Positions 54,971 to 64,000 of a stretch of 64,000 nt of DNA are shown piece after piece. The notes beneath the pieces are model-generated. The model saw only the letters and a program-made list of their open reading frames with translations. It searched no databases and was not told the origin of the DNA. The translations under genes were made by a program, and so were the position numbers. Location: positions 56,684 to 120,683 of the forward strand of contig JAKVCA010000016.1 in assembly GCA_022448315.1 (NCBI GenBank). Direction: 5' to 3'. Numbering within the stretch: position 1 is the stretch's first letter; the number at the start of each line of letters is the position of its first letter. Source of the stretch: Pirellulaceae bacterium (GTDB taxonomy: Bacteria; Planctomycetota; Planctomycetia; Pirellulales; Pirellulaceae).

Positions 54971-55039
54971 TCGCTGCGGCCAGAGTTTGTGATTTTAACG
55001 AGTGAGTCGTGTTGAACCTGCCAAACGAACGGATTTGTT

Positions 55040-58000
55040 GTGGCTCAAAAACTGAAGAACGCGGCCGGAACTTTCGCCGTTGTCCTGCTTGGGGGCTGGC
55101 TTTATTCGTTGCTGGTGGTGCCTTTTGTTGAGGGAGGGGCGGTTAAATCCGTCGGTCCCCCAATTCAGGAAGTCGATCTTCCTGAAGCCCAACTTGATCC
55201 TCTGGTGGACCTTGGACCCTGGTTGCCTCCCGGATGTCCTCAAGAGAGCCTGAAGAAGACCATCGCGTTCCAACGCGGGAGTGTGCATTTCAAAGACTGG
55301 AGTGTCAGTGATGATGGTCATCTGGAAGCCAAGCCATTCGTCATGGTTTTGAGTCAGTCTAACGATGAAATGGAGGGCGATCCCGAATTGACGCCCCCTC
55401 TGGTCCTGTTGGCCCGTGAGGGTGCGGTTCTTGAATTCGATCCTCCCTTTACTAGCGGGCTGGAGCCAGCAGGTCGACTTGTGAAAGCACTGCTCAGGAA
55501 AGAAGTGATCATTCATCGCACGGCCAGCCCCGGCAGCGAGGATGGTCTCGAGATTCGGACAAGTAACGTCCAGATCGAGCCGAATCGAATTTCCACTCTG
55601 AATGACGTCGATTTTCGTATGGGAGCTCATGAAGGGAGCGGCAGTAATCTGGAAATCGTGCTGGCGACAGACCGAGCTGCGGAAAAGAATCAGCTGCCAG
55701 ATGTGCGGGGTATTCGCTCTCTCGAGCTTGTGCATCTGCACCGATTGAGGATCGCGGCGACACCTCAGGCCGAAATACCAGTGGACAACCGCCGTAACGC
55801 TGAAGGCCCTGCCGTGGGCGACATCGAAGTGCGTTGTGATGGTTCGTTTACCTGTCGCCTCGACGAGCAGGTCGCCACCTTCAAAGACAATGTACGGATC
55901 GTTCATTCAAGCGGAGAGGGGGCGCGAGTATCGGATTCACTGGCCTGTGATATTTTGAAGATTCTATTTCATCACCCTGCATCACAGTCGGTTCTTTCAG
56001 CAGATCGCCGAAGACTTGATGGCGAGACATCCAGTCAGTCATCTTCTGAGGGCGTGGGGGCTCAAAGCGAATTCAATGTTCGAAGATTGATCGCTCAAGG
56101 TAAGCCGGCCATCCTTCATTCACCTCTCCGTGAACTTCACGCGAAATCGGAAATCATCAGCTATGACCCGGTCCAGCGCAGTGTCTCGATGAGCGACACA
56201 AAGCGAGTTGTGGTCAAGCATCAGGATCTTGTTTTCGAAGCTCCGCTCTTCAACTACGAATTTGTTGAGGGGAATCAGCTGGGAATTGCGGTGGCCGAGG
56301 GACGCGGACGAGTGGTTCGTGCTGCTGCGGGCAATGGCCCTGGTTTCGAAATGGAATGGTCCGAACAACTGCAATTGCGTCCCCACGAAGGATTGCAGTG
56401 TCTGTCTTTTTATGGTTCGCCAAAGCTCGCGGTTTCAACAGGAGAAAAATTCACATCCGATGAGCTGCATGTCTGGCTATCCGAAGAGAAGGCAGAGGCC
56501 TTGGCCCCGCAAGGTGGGCCAAAGCCAACCAGAATACAACTTGTAAAACTATTGGCAGAGAACAGTGTTTCCATCGACTCTCCTCAACTTGGTGGGAGCA
56601 CCGCTCGGCTAGAGGTCTTCTGGAATCGCGACTTTGTTCGCACGGGTGAACAGAGTGCGGCCGGGGCAGGCGATTCCATCGGAACGCCGGCAGGAGGAGA
56701 TTCAACGATCATTGCCTCGCGACCCAACGAAGCAGGTCCGCGAAAACTGATGGTCAGCGGGGAGTTTGTCCGGGCACGATTGAGGCCTGAGAACCAGACG
56801 TTCACGGTGGAGGAAATCACCGTTGATGGAAACGCACGCCTCTACGAACAACCTCACCCTGAGCATCTCAGCGAGATGCAAAAACCGTTTTCCATTGCAG
56901 GTCAGTTACTCCAGGTTAATTCGCTTGGGTCGGATCGCTTTTCGGCCTATGTGGTCGCCGAAGAGGGGGCACCCCCAGTCATCGAGGACGCGGGCGGTCC
57001 GCAAAACGTCCCCATCATGGTCGCGCAGGGCATGGAGTTGTACGGGGCTCAGATGCAACTTGACCAGGTGGAGCAGCGAATGTGGATGGATGGCTCGGGC
57101 TTCGCCCGATTGCAGCCCTTTACGAAGCAGCAGGGAGCCCAACGTCTGACGGGCCCCATGATCGTTCGTTGGAAAGGAGGCTTGGACTTTGACGGAGAGT
57201 GGATTCGCGTACGTGAAAACGTCCAGATCGGTCTCCAAACAGTGGACGCCGAGGGAGAGCTTTCAACGGTCGAAATCCAGAGCGAGGGGTTGGACCTGCG
57301 GTTGGCCCAGAAAGTCGACTTGGCTGGCGGGGGTCGGGGTTCGGTGAAGTCGGAGACAAACTCGAATACTTCTACAAACTCCGGTCAAGACAACATTGAG
57401 ACGCTGATTCTGCAAGGTCAGGTTTGGGTGACCCATTGGGAAACGGACAAGCAGGGAAATACGAAGGCAGTGGATCGGCTATTTGCGCTGGGCGCTGGGC
57501 TCCATTATCCAACCGGAAATCTGATTGCCGGCGGGCCAGGATTCACACAGTCCATTCGGACACAAAACGGCCTCAGTCAGATTTCCGGACCCATTGTCGA
57601 TACCCAAGATTCCGCAATTGGTTCTGGGCGAACGCATGTCCGAATTGAGTTCAACCGAGATATCAAAGGCAATATTTATCAAAAGCACTTGGCATTTAAT
57701 GGTGACGTTCGTGTCTATTCCGTGGAGGTTCCCAGTTGGGACTCATGGTTGGAGCGCGAGGAACTTCAGCAACGCTCTGATCTTGTCTTCATGAAATGTG
57801 ATCAATTGACGACGGATGAAGTCATGATCCAGCGAAACGCTCCAATGTCTCTGCTGGTGCAGGCCACGGGAAACGCGGGATTGCGTGGGCGGGGCATTGA
57901 GGCAAGAGCTACCCGCATGACCTACGATCAAAGTAAGGATCTACTCACGCTGGTTGCTGAGGGCAGGGACGATGCTGAGTTGACTCGGCAAACCCAACCC

Positions 58001-58159
58001 GGTACGAATCCCGATCAGGTTCGTGCCCGAGAAATCAAATTTTGGCGAGGGACCAACCAGGTTGAAGTCTCAGGCATCAGCAGCCTATCGTCCGGTGGCC
58101 CATTTGGAAGGCAACCTTCATCAAAACCACCAAACAGCCCTCAAGGGCGTGAAAGATAA
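55040..58159 (+). CDS. giant LptC/LptA-like LPS-transport protein
   Basis: A 1039-residue protein. After a GTG start (55040) and one membrane anchor (~11-30, TFAVVLLGGWLYSLLVVPF) it shows an LptC-like segment at ~100-215 (VLLAREGAVLEFDPPF, GLEIRTSNVQIEPNRISTLNDVDF) and several OstA/LptA-like beta-jellyroll repeats: FTCRLDEQVATFKDNVRIVH, PAILHSPLRELHAKSEIISYD, DLVFEAPLFNYEFVEGNQLG, later ATRMTYDQSKDLLTLVAEGR. Normal LptC and LptA are each under 210 residues, so this looks like one protein with a chain of such units forming a longer lipid-carrying bridge. kdsC directly upstream supports an LPS context. No lptB or lptFG is in the window. Confidence 0.8.
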   Translation: MAQKLKNAAGTFAVVLLGGWLYSLLVVPFVEGGAVKSVGPPIQEVDLPEAQLDPLVDLGPWLPPGCPQESLKKTIAFQRGSVHFKDWSVSDDGHLEAKPFVMVLSQSNDEMEGDPELTPPLVLLAREGAVLEFDPPFTSGLEPAGRLVKALLRKEVIIHRTASPGSEDGLEIRTSNVQIEPNRISTLNDVDFRMGAHEGSGSNLEIVLATDRAAEKNQLPDVRGIRSLELVHLHRLRIAATPQAEIPVDNRRNAEGPAVGDIEVRCDGSFTCRLDEQVATFKDNVRIVHSSGEGARVSDSLACDILKILFHHPASQSVLSADRRRLDGETSSQSSSEGVGAQSEFNVRRLIAQGKPAILHSPLRELHAKSEIISYDPVQRSVSMSDTKRVVVKHQDLVFEAPLFNYEFVEGNQLGIAVAEGRGRVVRAAAGNGPGFEMEWSEQLQLRPHEGLQCLSFYGSPKLAVSTGEKFTSDELHVWLSEEKAEALAPQGGPKPTRIQLVKLLAENSVSIDSPQLGGSTARLEVFWNRDFVRTGEQSAAGAGDSIGTPAGGDSTIIASRPNEAGPRKLMVSGEFVRARLRPENQTFTVEEITVDGNARLYEQPHPEHLSEMQKPFSIAGQLLQVNSLGSDRFSAYVVAEEGAPPVIEDAGGPQNVPIMVAQGMELYGAQMQLDQVEQRMWMDGSGFARLQPFTKQQGAQRLTGPMIVRWKGGLDFDGEWIRVRENVQIGLQTVDAEGELSTVEIQSEGLDLRLAQKVDLAGGGRGSVKSETNSNTSTNSGQDNIETLILQGQVWVTHWETDKQGNTKAVDRLFALGAGLHYPTGNLIAGGPGFTQSIRTQNGLSQISGPIVDTQDSAIGSGRTHVRIEFNRDIKGNIYQKHLAFNGDVRVYSVEVPSWDSWLEREELQQRSDLVFMKCDQLTTDEVMIQRNAPMSLLVQATGNAGLRGRGIEARATRMTYDQSKDLLTLVAEGRDDAELTRQTQPGTNPDQVRAREIKFWRGTNQVEVSGISSLSSGGPFGRQPSSKPPNSPQGRER

Positions 58160-58354
58160 TTTTCTGAATGCTTTCGGTCACCCCACTGAGGGGCATCTGT
58201 GGCAGCGCGTTTGCCTTGGCTTCGTTGAGCGGTCAAAATGGCTAGGTCGGCTTTTCGTGGTTGCCGTCCCTATCTTGAATTCGGTTCCTGTCTCGCTGGG
58301 AATACTCTGCGGTGATGCCGGATCGTCTTTTTCGCACTCCAACTAATCAACTCC

Positions 58355-61300
58355 ATGACGCACAGCAACATCAAGCGAAGGTCGCTTTTGGCCGTCGTTT
58401 TGACCACCTTCATTTCGCTCCTCAACGGTGATTCAACGGCAGCTCCCCAGTCGGTGACGAAGCCGGGTGAGGATTGGACCATCATTTCCAGGATTCTCCA
58501 ACAACACTGTGTGGCCTGCCATAATCACGAAACCCGTGAGGGCGGATTGTCATTATCGACTGGGGCGGAGTTTCTTCAGGGTGGAGACGAGGGAAGTGTT
58601 TATGACGCCGAACATCCACTGCAGAGTCGGTTTTTGGAGGTCGTGACTCCTGTAGATGGCGTCGCGGAGATGCCTTATGAGAAGGCACCACTAAGTCAGT
58701 TGGAACGCGAGGAGTTGAAACGCTGGCTCAGTAAAGGCGCTCTTTGGCCCGAAGATGTCATTCTTGAAGTCGGTCCCGTATCGGATACGGATTGGTGGTC
58801 ATGGCAACCCGTAAGCCGACCCGGCATCCCCATCTCAGCTTCAGACTCAAGATGGCCTCGTCATGCGATTGACACCTTTATCTTGGCCAAGCTGCAGGAC
58901 GAGGAGCTGACACCGTCTGACGAAGCGAGTGCAGAACACCGAATTCGACGTGTCTACTTTGACTTGATCGGACTTCCGCCCAGTGCCGAGGAGATTCAGG
59001 AGTTTGCCGCGGATACCGACCCAAGAGCGTTTGAGAAACTTGTCGATCGTCTACTCGCATCTCCTCGGTATGGTGAGCGTTGGGGGCGGCACTGGCTGGA
59101 TGTCGTCCATTACGGCGACACGCATGGGTATGACAAAGATAAGCCCAGGCCCAACGCTTGGCCCTATCGCGACTATGTCATCCGTTCGTTCAATCAAGAT
59201 CGTCCTGCGGCCGAGTTTGTCGCTCAGCAACTTGCGGGAGATGTTCTTCCGACAGACGATCCCGAAAGTGTTTTGGGAACGGGCTTCATCGCCGCGGGAC
59301 CTTGGGATTTCATTGGTCAGGTTGAAGTTCCTGAATCCAAGATCGATGGCAAGATCGCAAGGCATCTTGATCGGGATGACATGGTGCGAACGACCTTGGA
59401 GTCGTTCTGTAGCATCACGGTGGGATGTGCCCGGTGTCATCATCACAAGTTCGATCCTATCAGTCAGGCCGATTACTATCAGTTACAAGCCGTGTTTGCC
59501 GCGGTCGATCGCGCCGACCGGCCATTTGACCTAGACCCGGCCGTTGTCGATCAAAGACGAGACGTTGAAAATCGAATGGCTGCGTGGCAGAAACGCAACG
59601 ACCAATTGGAACAGGAAATTGGCCGGAAATATGGTGCTTCGGTCAACGACATCGAAAAAGAGATTGATCAATTACTGACGCCTGCAGATGAGGCCAAACC
59701 GGAGTTCGGTTTTCACAGTGAGATTGCGAAGACGCCAAAGCAAGAGAAATGGGTTCAGCTCGACCTCGGTGAAGTGCGGGCGGTTTCCAAAGTTCAGCTG
59801 GTGGGATGCCATGACACGTACGCCAATATCGGAGCGGGTTTTGGTTTTCCCGTGAGATTTCGCATTGAGCTATCCAATGATGCCAACTTTAAGGAGGGCG
59901 TCCGTGTCGTTGTCGCGCGGACCGATCGCGATTTTCTAAATCCGGGTGTCGTTCCAATTGCGTTCTCTTTTGAGACGTCGCCAGCTCAATACGTTCGAGT
60001 TACCGCCACGCAATTGGCCGAGCGGGCAAACGACTATATTTTTGCGTTGGCTGAGTTGCAGGTCTGGGATGAGAAAAATCAGCTGATTTCGTCCGGCAGC
60101 AAGGTAACCAGCCTCGATTCCATTGAGGCGCCTGAGAGATGGTCGCGAGCAAATCTGATTGACGGTTATTGGTATGGAAGTTGGTTGGAGGAAGAGCTGC
60201 AGGTCAAATTGCGGCAACTTGCGTTGAACCGAACGGAACGGTGGGAGAAGATTTCACAAAGTCCGCTCCACCGGCAAAAATTGGAATTGCAGAGTGAGTA
60301 CGAGCGACTTGAGAAGGAAAAGTCGGCAATCCCGGCTCCACAAATGGTCTACGCTGGAACGACGAAATTTTCACCTCAAGGAAATTTCAAAGCCACTCAG
60401 GGCAAACCAAGAACCATCCATGTTCTGAATCGAGGCAACGTCTTGTCGCCTGGTGAACAGGTTCATCCTGGTCCGGTGACGTCTTTGGGAGACTTGGGGA
60501 TTGCCTTTGGTGGAGCGGAACAACACGATGAAAGCGATGCTCGAGTGGCTTTGGCCTCTTGGATTACTCATGCAGACAATCCGTTGTTTTGGCGGTCCAT
60601 GGCAAATCGAGTTTGGGTCTATCACTTCGGCCGTGGTCTGGTCGACAGCCCCAATGATTTCGGTCGTATGGGCCAGTTGCCATCACACCCCCAGCTTTTG
60701 GACTGGCTTGCGAGTGAATTGCGAGATTCGGGTGGCAGCATAAAGCGACTGCATCGAATGATCTGTACCAGTTCGACGTACCAGCAAAGCTCGCGCTATC
60801 GTGAGAGAGCTGTCGCAGTCGACGGTTCAAATCGGTGGTACTGGAGGATGAATCGAAGGCGATTGGAGGCGGAAGCGATTCGGGATGCAACGCTCGCGGC
60901 GGCCGGAAGGTTGGATCTGAAAATGTACGGTCCGGGTTTCCAGGATTTTGTGATCGAAAAGCCGGAACACTCACCCCATTACGAGTACCACCTGTTTGAT
61001 CCCTCGAATCCTAGCAGTCATCGACGTGCCGTGTATCGTTTCATTGTTCGATCACAGCAACAGCCCTTCATGACGACACTTGATTGTGCAGATCCGTCGA
61101 TGCAAGTGGATAAACGAAATGAGACGATCACGCCGCAGCAATCTCTCGCGTTGTTGAACAACGCGTTTATGCTGGAGATGGCGAGCGAATTTGCAGAAGA
61201 TATCCAGCAGACTTCTGGCAATCCGGAATCCGAGGTGGAACAACTCTATCTTCGGGCATTGGGGCGCTTTCCCACCGAAGATGAGGTGAGAACGATTGTT

Positions 61301-61378
61301 CCGTACATGCGTCAGCACGGATTGGAAAATGTTTGCCGACTGGTCTTTAATTTGAACGAGTTTTTGTTTGTGGATTAG
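58355..61378 (+). CDS. planctomycete cytochrome PSCyt1-DUF1549-DUF1553 (PSD1) protein with discoidin-type insert
   Basis: A 1007-residue secreted protein: signal segment ~9-30 (SLLAVVLTTFISLLNGDSTA), PSCyt1 haem motif CVACH at 52, DUF1549 (~165-375; FDLIGLPPSAEEIQEF, ERWGRHWLDVVHYGD) including a second CARCH at 358 followed by HHKFDPIS, and DUF1553 (~700-1000; WRSMANRVWVYHFGRGLV, NDFGRMGQLPSHPQLLDWLA, QSLALLNNAFM). Between the DUFs an F5/8 type C (discoidin) domain is inserted at ~455-572 (KWVQLDLGEVRAVSKVQLVG, YVRVTATQLAERANDYIFAL), suggesting carbohydrate binding. It starts at ATG 58355 and is followed by the partner DUF1501 gene, the usual tandem arrangement in planctomycetes. Confidence 0.92.
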   Translation: MTHSNIKRRSLLAVVLTTFISLLNGDSTAAPQSVTKPGEDWTIISRILQQHCVACHNHETREGGLSLSTGAEFLQGGDEGSVYDAEHPLQSRFLEVVTPVDGVAEMPYEKAPLSQLEREELKRWLSKGALWPEDVILEVGPVSDTDWWSWQPVSRPGIPISASDSRWPRHAIDTFILAKLQDEELTPSDEASAEHRIRRVYFDLIGLPPSAEEIQEFAADTDPRAFEKLVDRLLASPRYGERWGRHWLDVVHYGDTHGYDKDKPRPNAWPYRDYVIRSFNQDRPAAEFVAQQLAGDVLPTDDPESVLGTGFIAAGPWDFIGQVEVPESKIDGKIARHLDRDDMVRTTLESFCSITVGCARCHHHKFDPISQADYYQLQAVFAAVDRADRPFDLDPAVVDQRRDVENRMAAWQKRNDQLEQEIGRKYGASVNDIEKEIDQLLTPADEAKPEFGFHSEIAKTPKQEKWVQLDLGEVRAVSKVQLVGCHDTYANIGAGFGFPVRFRIELSNDANFKEGVRVVVARTDRDFLNPGVVPIAFSFETSPAQYVRVTATQLAERANDYIFALAELQVWDEKNQLISSGSKVTSLDSIEAPERWSRANLIDGYWYGSWLEEELQVKLRQLALNRTERWEKISQSPLHRQKLELQSEYERLEKEKSAIPAPQMVYAGTTKFSPQGNFKATQGKPRTIHVLNRGNVLSPGEQVHPGPVTSLGDLGIAFGGAEQHDESDARVALASWITHADNPLFWRSMANRVWVYHFGRGLVDSPNDFGRMGQLPSHPQLLDWLASELRDSGGSIKRLHRMICTSSTYQQSSRYRERAVAVDGSNRWYWRMNRRRLEAEAIRDATLAAAGRLDLKMYGPGFQDFVIEKPEHSPHYEYHLFDPSNPSSHRRAVYRFIVRSQQQPFMTTLDCADPSMQVDKRNETITPQQSLALLNNAFMLEMASEFAEDIQQTSGNPESEVEQLYLRALGRFPTEDEVRTIVPYMRQHGLENVCRLVFNLNEFLFVD

Positions 61379-61558
61379 TTCGGTATGACAGAGGTGGCCG
61401 CGACGATTCACCGATGCCTGAACCGTAATTTTTTGGGTGGTGAACGGCGTCTGCTGTCGATGTTTGGCGGAGGCGTGCGTTCATTTCCGCTTGGTTTTTT
61501 AGACTCGCACATTTAAAAATTGCGTGATCGGATCGATCGCAACGAAGGAGCACTTTTG

Positions 61559-63016
61559 ATGCAACCCTACCTGTCTCGACGGAAGTGGTTAGAGCAATCC
61601 GCAGGGGGATTTGGAGGTCTTGCTCTGGGCGCCATGATGCAGGGGGAGTCTCTCGCGCGCGAAGAAGCGGTGAGTCAGATCATTCATCACCCGCCGAAAG
61701 TGAAGCGTGTCGTTCAGCTTTTTATGGCTGGGGCGGCGAGCTCTTTGGACATGTTTGATTTCAAACCCGCGTTGGTCAAACATCATGGGGAGCCCTCCGA
61801 CTTTGGCGAAAAAGTGGAGGCGTTTCAAAATGGTCTGGGGCCATGGATGAAGTCACCATGGGAATTTCAAGCCTATGGTGAATGTGGGAAACAACTCAGT
61901 TCGATTGTTAGCGAGCTCGGTTCGTGCGTTGACGATATGGCGTTTGTTCACAATATGATTGGTAAGACGGGCGTTCATAGTTCGGCGACATATCTTCAGG
62001 CGACAGGTTTTCAAACCCCTGGATTTCCAGGTGCCGGGTGCTGGATCAGTTATGCACTTGGCAGTGAGAACGAAAATTTGCCGACGTTTGTGGTGCTGCC
62101 AGATCATCGGGGGTTTGCGTCAAACGGTCCCAAAAATTGGGATAGTGCTTTTCTGCCCGCCCTGCATCAGGGGACCACTATCTTTCCCGGCACTGATCCT
62201 CCGATCCAGGACCTATTTCCGCAGAATCGCCGGTTCACGACGACTCAGGGTGATGCGGAAGGACAAAACCTTCTTGAAGTTCTCAATCGCGAACATATGA
62301 ACGAACGAGCTGGCGATTCTCGCCTTGAGGCCCGTATTCGGAGTTATGAACTGGCGGCGAAGATGCAGCTTGCGGCGCCGGAGGCCCTTGATCTTCGGGA
62401 CGAGCCCAGCTATCTCCTCGAACAGTATGGAGTTCCGGAAGACCCTCGTGAGTATCCGGCTGAGATCAACCCGGAAGAAGAAGCGGAATACTTTGGGAGA
62501 AAGTGCTTGGTCGCGCGCAGGTTGCTGGAGCGTGGAGTGCGTTTTGTCCAGATCTGGTCCGGCAATGATAACGGTTTTCCGCGACGTAATTGGGATTCTC
62601 ATGAGAACATCAAGCGGGATCACGGGCCATTGGCGTCGGGGATGGCTCGAGGCGCCTCGGCGTTGATTCGTGACTTGAAACAACGGGGGATGCTTGAGGA
62701 TACACTCATCCTGTGGACCACCGAATTCGGTCGGATGCCGTCTTCTCAGGGAGGGAGCGGTCGGGACCACAATCCGTTTTGCTTTACGAATTGGTTGTGC
62801 GGTGGTGGAATCCGCGGGGGAGTCAGTGTCGGACCAAGTGACCAGTGGGGATTCAAGCCATTGGATCGAGAGCATCCAACCACGGTTTACGATATCCACG
62901 CGACGATCATGCACCTGCTGGGTATCGATCATCAGCGACTTACCGTCAGGCATAATGGCATCGATCGAAGGTTGACCGACGTTCACGGGCGAGTCATGAA
63001 AGAGATCCTTGCCTAA
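61559..63016 (+). CDS. DUF1501 protein with twin-arginine signal
   Basis: A 485-residue secreted protein. The N-terminus SRRKWLEQSAGGFGGLALGAM is a Tat-type signal; the body carries the DUF1501 alkaline-phosphatase-superfamily pattern: VKRVVQLFMAGAASSLDMFD, DMAFVHNMIGKTGVHSSATY, VRFVQIWSGNDNG, WDSHENIKRDHGPLASGMARG, TLILWTTEFGRMPSSQGGSG, RDHNPFCFTNWLCGGG. These give the metal-binding Asp/His set. The ATG at 61559 has AAGGAG. Partner of the preceding PSD1 gene; both are predicted periplasmic and to act on the same unknown, probably polymeric, substrate. Confidence 0.9.
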   Translation: MQPYLSRRKWLEQSAGGFGGLALGAMMQGESLAREEAVSQIIHHPPKVKRVVQLFMAGAASSLDMFDFKPALVKHHGEPSDFGEKVEAFQNGLGPWMKSPWEFQAYGECGKQLSSIVSELGSCVDDMAFVHNMIGKTGVHSSATYLQATGFQTPGFPGAGCWISYALGSENENLPTFVVLPDHRGFASNGPKNWDSAFLPALHQGTTIFPGTDPPIQDLFPQNRRFTTTQGDAEGQNLLEVLNREHMNERAGDSRLEARIRSYELAAKMQLAAPEALDLRDEPSYLLEQYGVPEDPREYPAEINPEEEAEYFGRKCLVARRLLERGVRFVQIWSGNDNGFPRRNWDSHENIKRDHGPLASGMARGASALIRDLKQRGMLEDTLILWTTEFGRMPSSQGGSGRDHNPFCFTNWLCGGGIRGGVSVGPSDQWGFKPLDREHPTTVYDIHATIMHLLGIDHQRLTVRHNGIDRRLTDVHGRVMKEILA

Positions 63017-63231
63017 AACTTTGACGGTGCGTTCGGCTTGTTGCGGACCTTGACACTCTTCGTCAGAATCACGGTTTCGCAATCTCCCTGCTCAAACTGC
63101 CATAAGGAATCGCTCGTATCACGAATCGCGGGAAACCGGCGGTTGGATGATGTCAGGTGAATCCGTTGCACGACCTCAAGGACCGCTCATCCGAGTCTTC
63201 TGTTCTAAACGTCTTAAAGAATGAAATCGAA

Positions 63232-64000
63232 ATGGCCAAAGTTAAAAAATTGCCGTCGCGTAATAAAGTGAAAATCGGAGATACCTGGGACCTAACGCAA
63301 CTCTATGAGTCGGACGAGGCGTGGGACGAGGCGTTTCTGAAGTTGGAGCGAAAGCTTCGTCAGTTTGCCAAGTTCAGAGGCAAGCTGGGAGAAAGCACGG
63401 CAATGTTGGCCAAGGCGCTCAAATTTGACAGCGACTTTGATCGGCAGATCGAGCGACTTGGTAACTATGCCTATTTGAAAACCACGCAAGATCAGGCAAA
63501 TGGTGAATATCAAAGGATGATTGGCCGTTTTCAGAACTTGGCGACCCGGTCTGCGGAAGCGGCGAGCTACATGAGGCCAGAGCTGCTGGAAATTTCAAAA
63601 ACCAAGATGAAAAAGTATCTTGCGGACCCTGCGATCAAACCGTATCGGCTAAATCTTGAAAGGTTGCTCCGGTTTAAACCGCATACCCTGACGGATCGGG
63701 AAGAGCAGCTTCTTGCCATGCAAGGCGAGATGGCTTCTGCCGCGGGAAAGGCCTTTCGGCAACTGTTGGATGCTGACCTCAAGTTTGGAAATGTCACGAA
63801 CGAGAAGGGAGAGGAAGTGGAACTCTCCAACTCGACATTTTCCGAGTTGTTGTATAGCCCGAAACGCACCGTGCGCAAGAACGCTTTCAAGATGTACTAT
63901 GCCCAGTTTCAAGGGCACGAAAATACGCTGGCCGCAACCCTCAACGGTTCGATTCAGTCGGATGTCTATTACGCTCGAGTGCGAAACTATGACAGCGCAT
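63232..64000 (+). CDS. pepF: oligoendopeptidase F (peptidase M3B), 3' end outside window
   Basis: About 256 codons are visible, still open at the window end, so the HExxH zinc site is not included. The N-terminal oligopeptidase F domain is recognisable: WDLTQLYESDEAWDEAF, RQIERLGNYAYLKTTQD, PELLEISKTKMKKYL, PYRLNLERLLRFKPHTL, EEQLLAMQGEMASAAGKAFR and NSTFSELLYSPKRTVRKNAF. The ATG at 63232 begins a Lys-rich leader; the ribosome binding site is weak. Cytoplasmic degradation of oligopeptides is the known role. Confidence 0.92.
   Translation, partial: MAKVKKLPSRNKVKIGDTWDLTQLYESDEAWDEAFLKLERKLRQFAKFRGKLGESTAMLAKALKFDSDFDRQIERLGNYAYLKTTQDQANGEYQRMIGRFQNLATRSAEAASYMRPELLEISKTKMKKYLADPAIKPYRLNLERLLRFKPHTLTDREEQLLAMQGEMASAAGKAFRQLLDADLKFGNVTNEKGEEVELSNSTFSELLYSPKRTVRKNAFKMYYAQFQGHENTLAATLNGSIQSDVYYARVRNYDSA

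Noticed and set aside
54995-55906. 303-codon open frame on the minus strand opposite the LptC/LptA-like gene
   Set aside because: Composition is that of a shadow (rich in His, Arg, Gln), there is no ribosome binding site, and the plus-strand frame has clear family features.
62213-63082. 289-codon open frame on the minus strand opposite the DUF1501 gene
   Set aside because: The DUF1501 frame with its metal-binding motifs is unequivocal; the reverse frame has no recognisable features.
1-64000. CRISPR arrays, insertion sequences, integrases, rRNA or tRNA genes
   Set aside because: No regularly spaced direct repeats, transposase or integrase-like proteins, or RNA gene signatures were recognised on reading both strands.

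Overview
The window reads as a chromosome segment of a marine-type planctomycete, most likely Pirellulaceae or a close relative. This is inferred from gene content, not from a database match. The indicators are a paired planctomycete cytochrome (PSCyt1/PSD1, DUF1549/DUF1553) gene and twin-arginine DUF1501 gene, a giant multi-CxxCH cytochrome/beta-propeller protein, several very large secreted or membrane proteins of unknown function, a PQQ-propeller protein with a DPFG-repeat tail, frequent GTG/TTG starts, loose operons and moderate GC. No rRNA, tRNA, CRISPR array, insertion sequence, integrase or phage gene was recognised, so this looks like a core chromosomal region.

Layout. 1-11 kb: a partial tRNA-dihydrouridine synthase (minus), a secreted proline-rich/TolC-like protein, an M19 dipeptidase, a small STAS-like protein, thiol peroxidase, DNA polymerase I, and two membrane proteins. 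The second of these (9523) is a coiled-coil protein with a BRCT-like segment, a near-consensus sigma-70 promoter and a textbook terminator. 11-16 kb (minus): two small unknown genes, one of which appears frameshifted, then gatCAB and rpmB. 16-25.5 kb (plus): a zinc alcohol dehydrogenase, then a run of eight genes that together form a type II fatty-acid or polyketide-like set: ketoreductase-like SDR, 3-beta-HSD/OleD-like reductase, ketosynthase, acyl carrier protein, two phytoene-desaturase-like FAD enzymes, FabZ-like dehydratase and FabI-like enoyl reductase. 25.6-36.3 kb: the 1447-residue pentaheme protein, metF, a diguanylate cyclase, a sulfatase-fold protein without the sulfatase cysteine, pyrE, a PD-(D/E)xK-like nuclease candidate and a TANGO2/NRDE protein. 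36.3-42.3 kb: a regulatory-looking intergenic region, fabH, a cysteine-rich unknown, purH and a PQQ-propeller lipoprotein-like gene. 42.5-51.5 kb: a 1400-residue helical protein of unknown function, an AsmA/TamB-like giant and an MBL-fold hydrolase. 51.7-58.2 kb: the primary sigma factor rpoD, a small DUF4190-like membrane protein, then kdsC directly followed by a giant LptC/LptA-like protein. 58.3-64 kb: the PSD1 and DUF1501 pair and the start of oligoendopeptidase F.

How it fits together. Most genes are housekeeping: translation, replication, transcription, nucleotide and folate metabolism. Two themes go beyond that. The first is an uncharacterised acyl-chain pathway (17.4-25.6 kb) that carries its own ACP, KS, KR, DH and ER plus paired FAD desaturase/saturase-like enzymes; fabH lies separately at 37 kb. 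The second is outer-membrane biogenesis (kdsC with LptC/LptA-like, AsmA-like), consistent with a Gram-negative planctomycete envelope. The strongest candidate for an undescribed system is the acyl-chain cluster.
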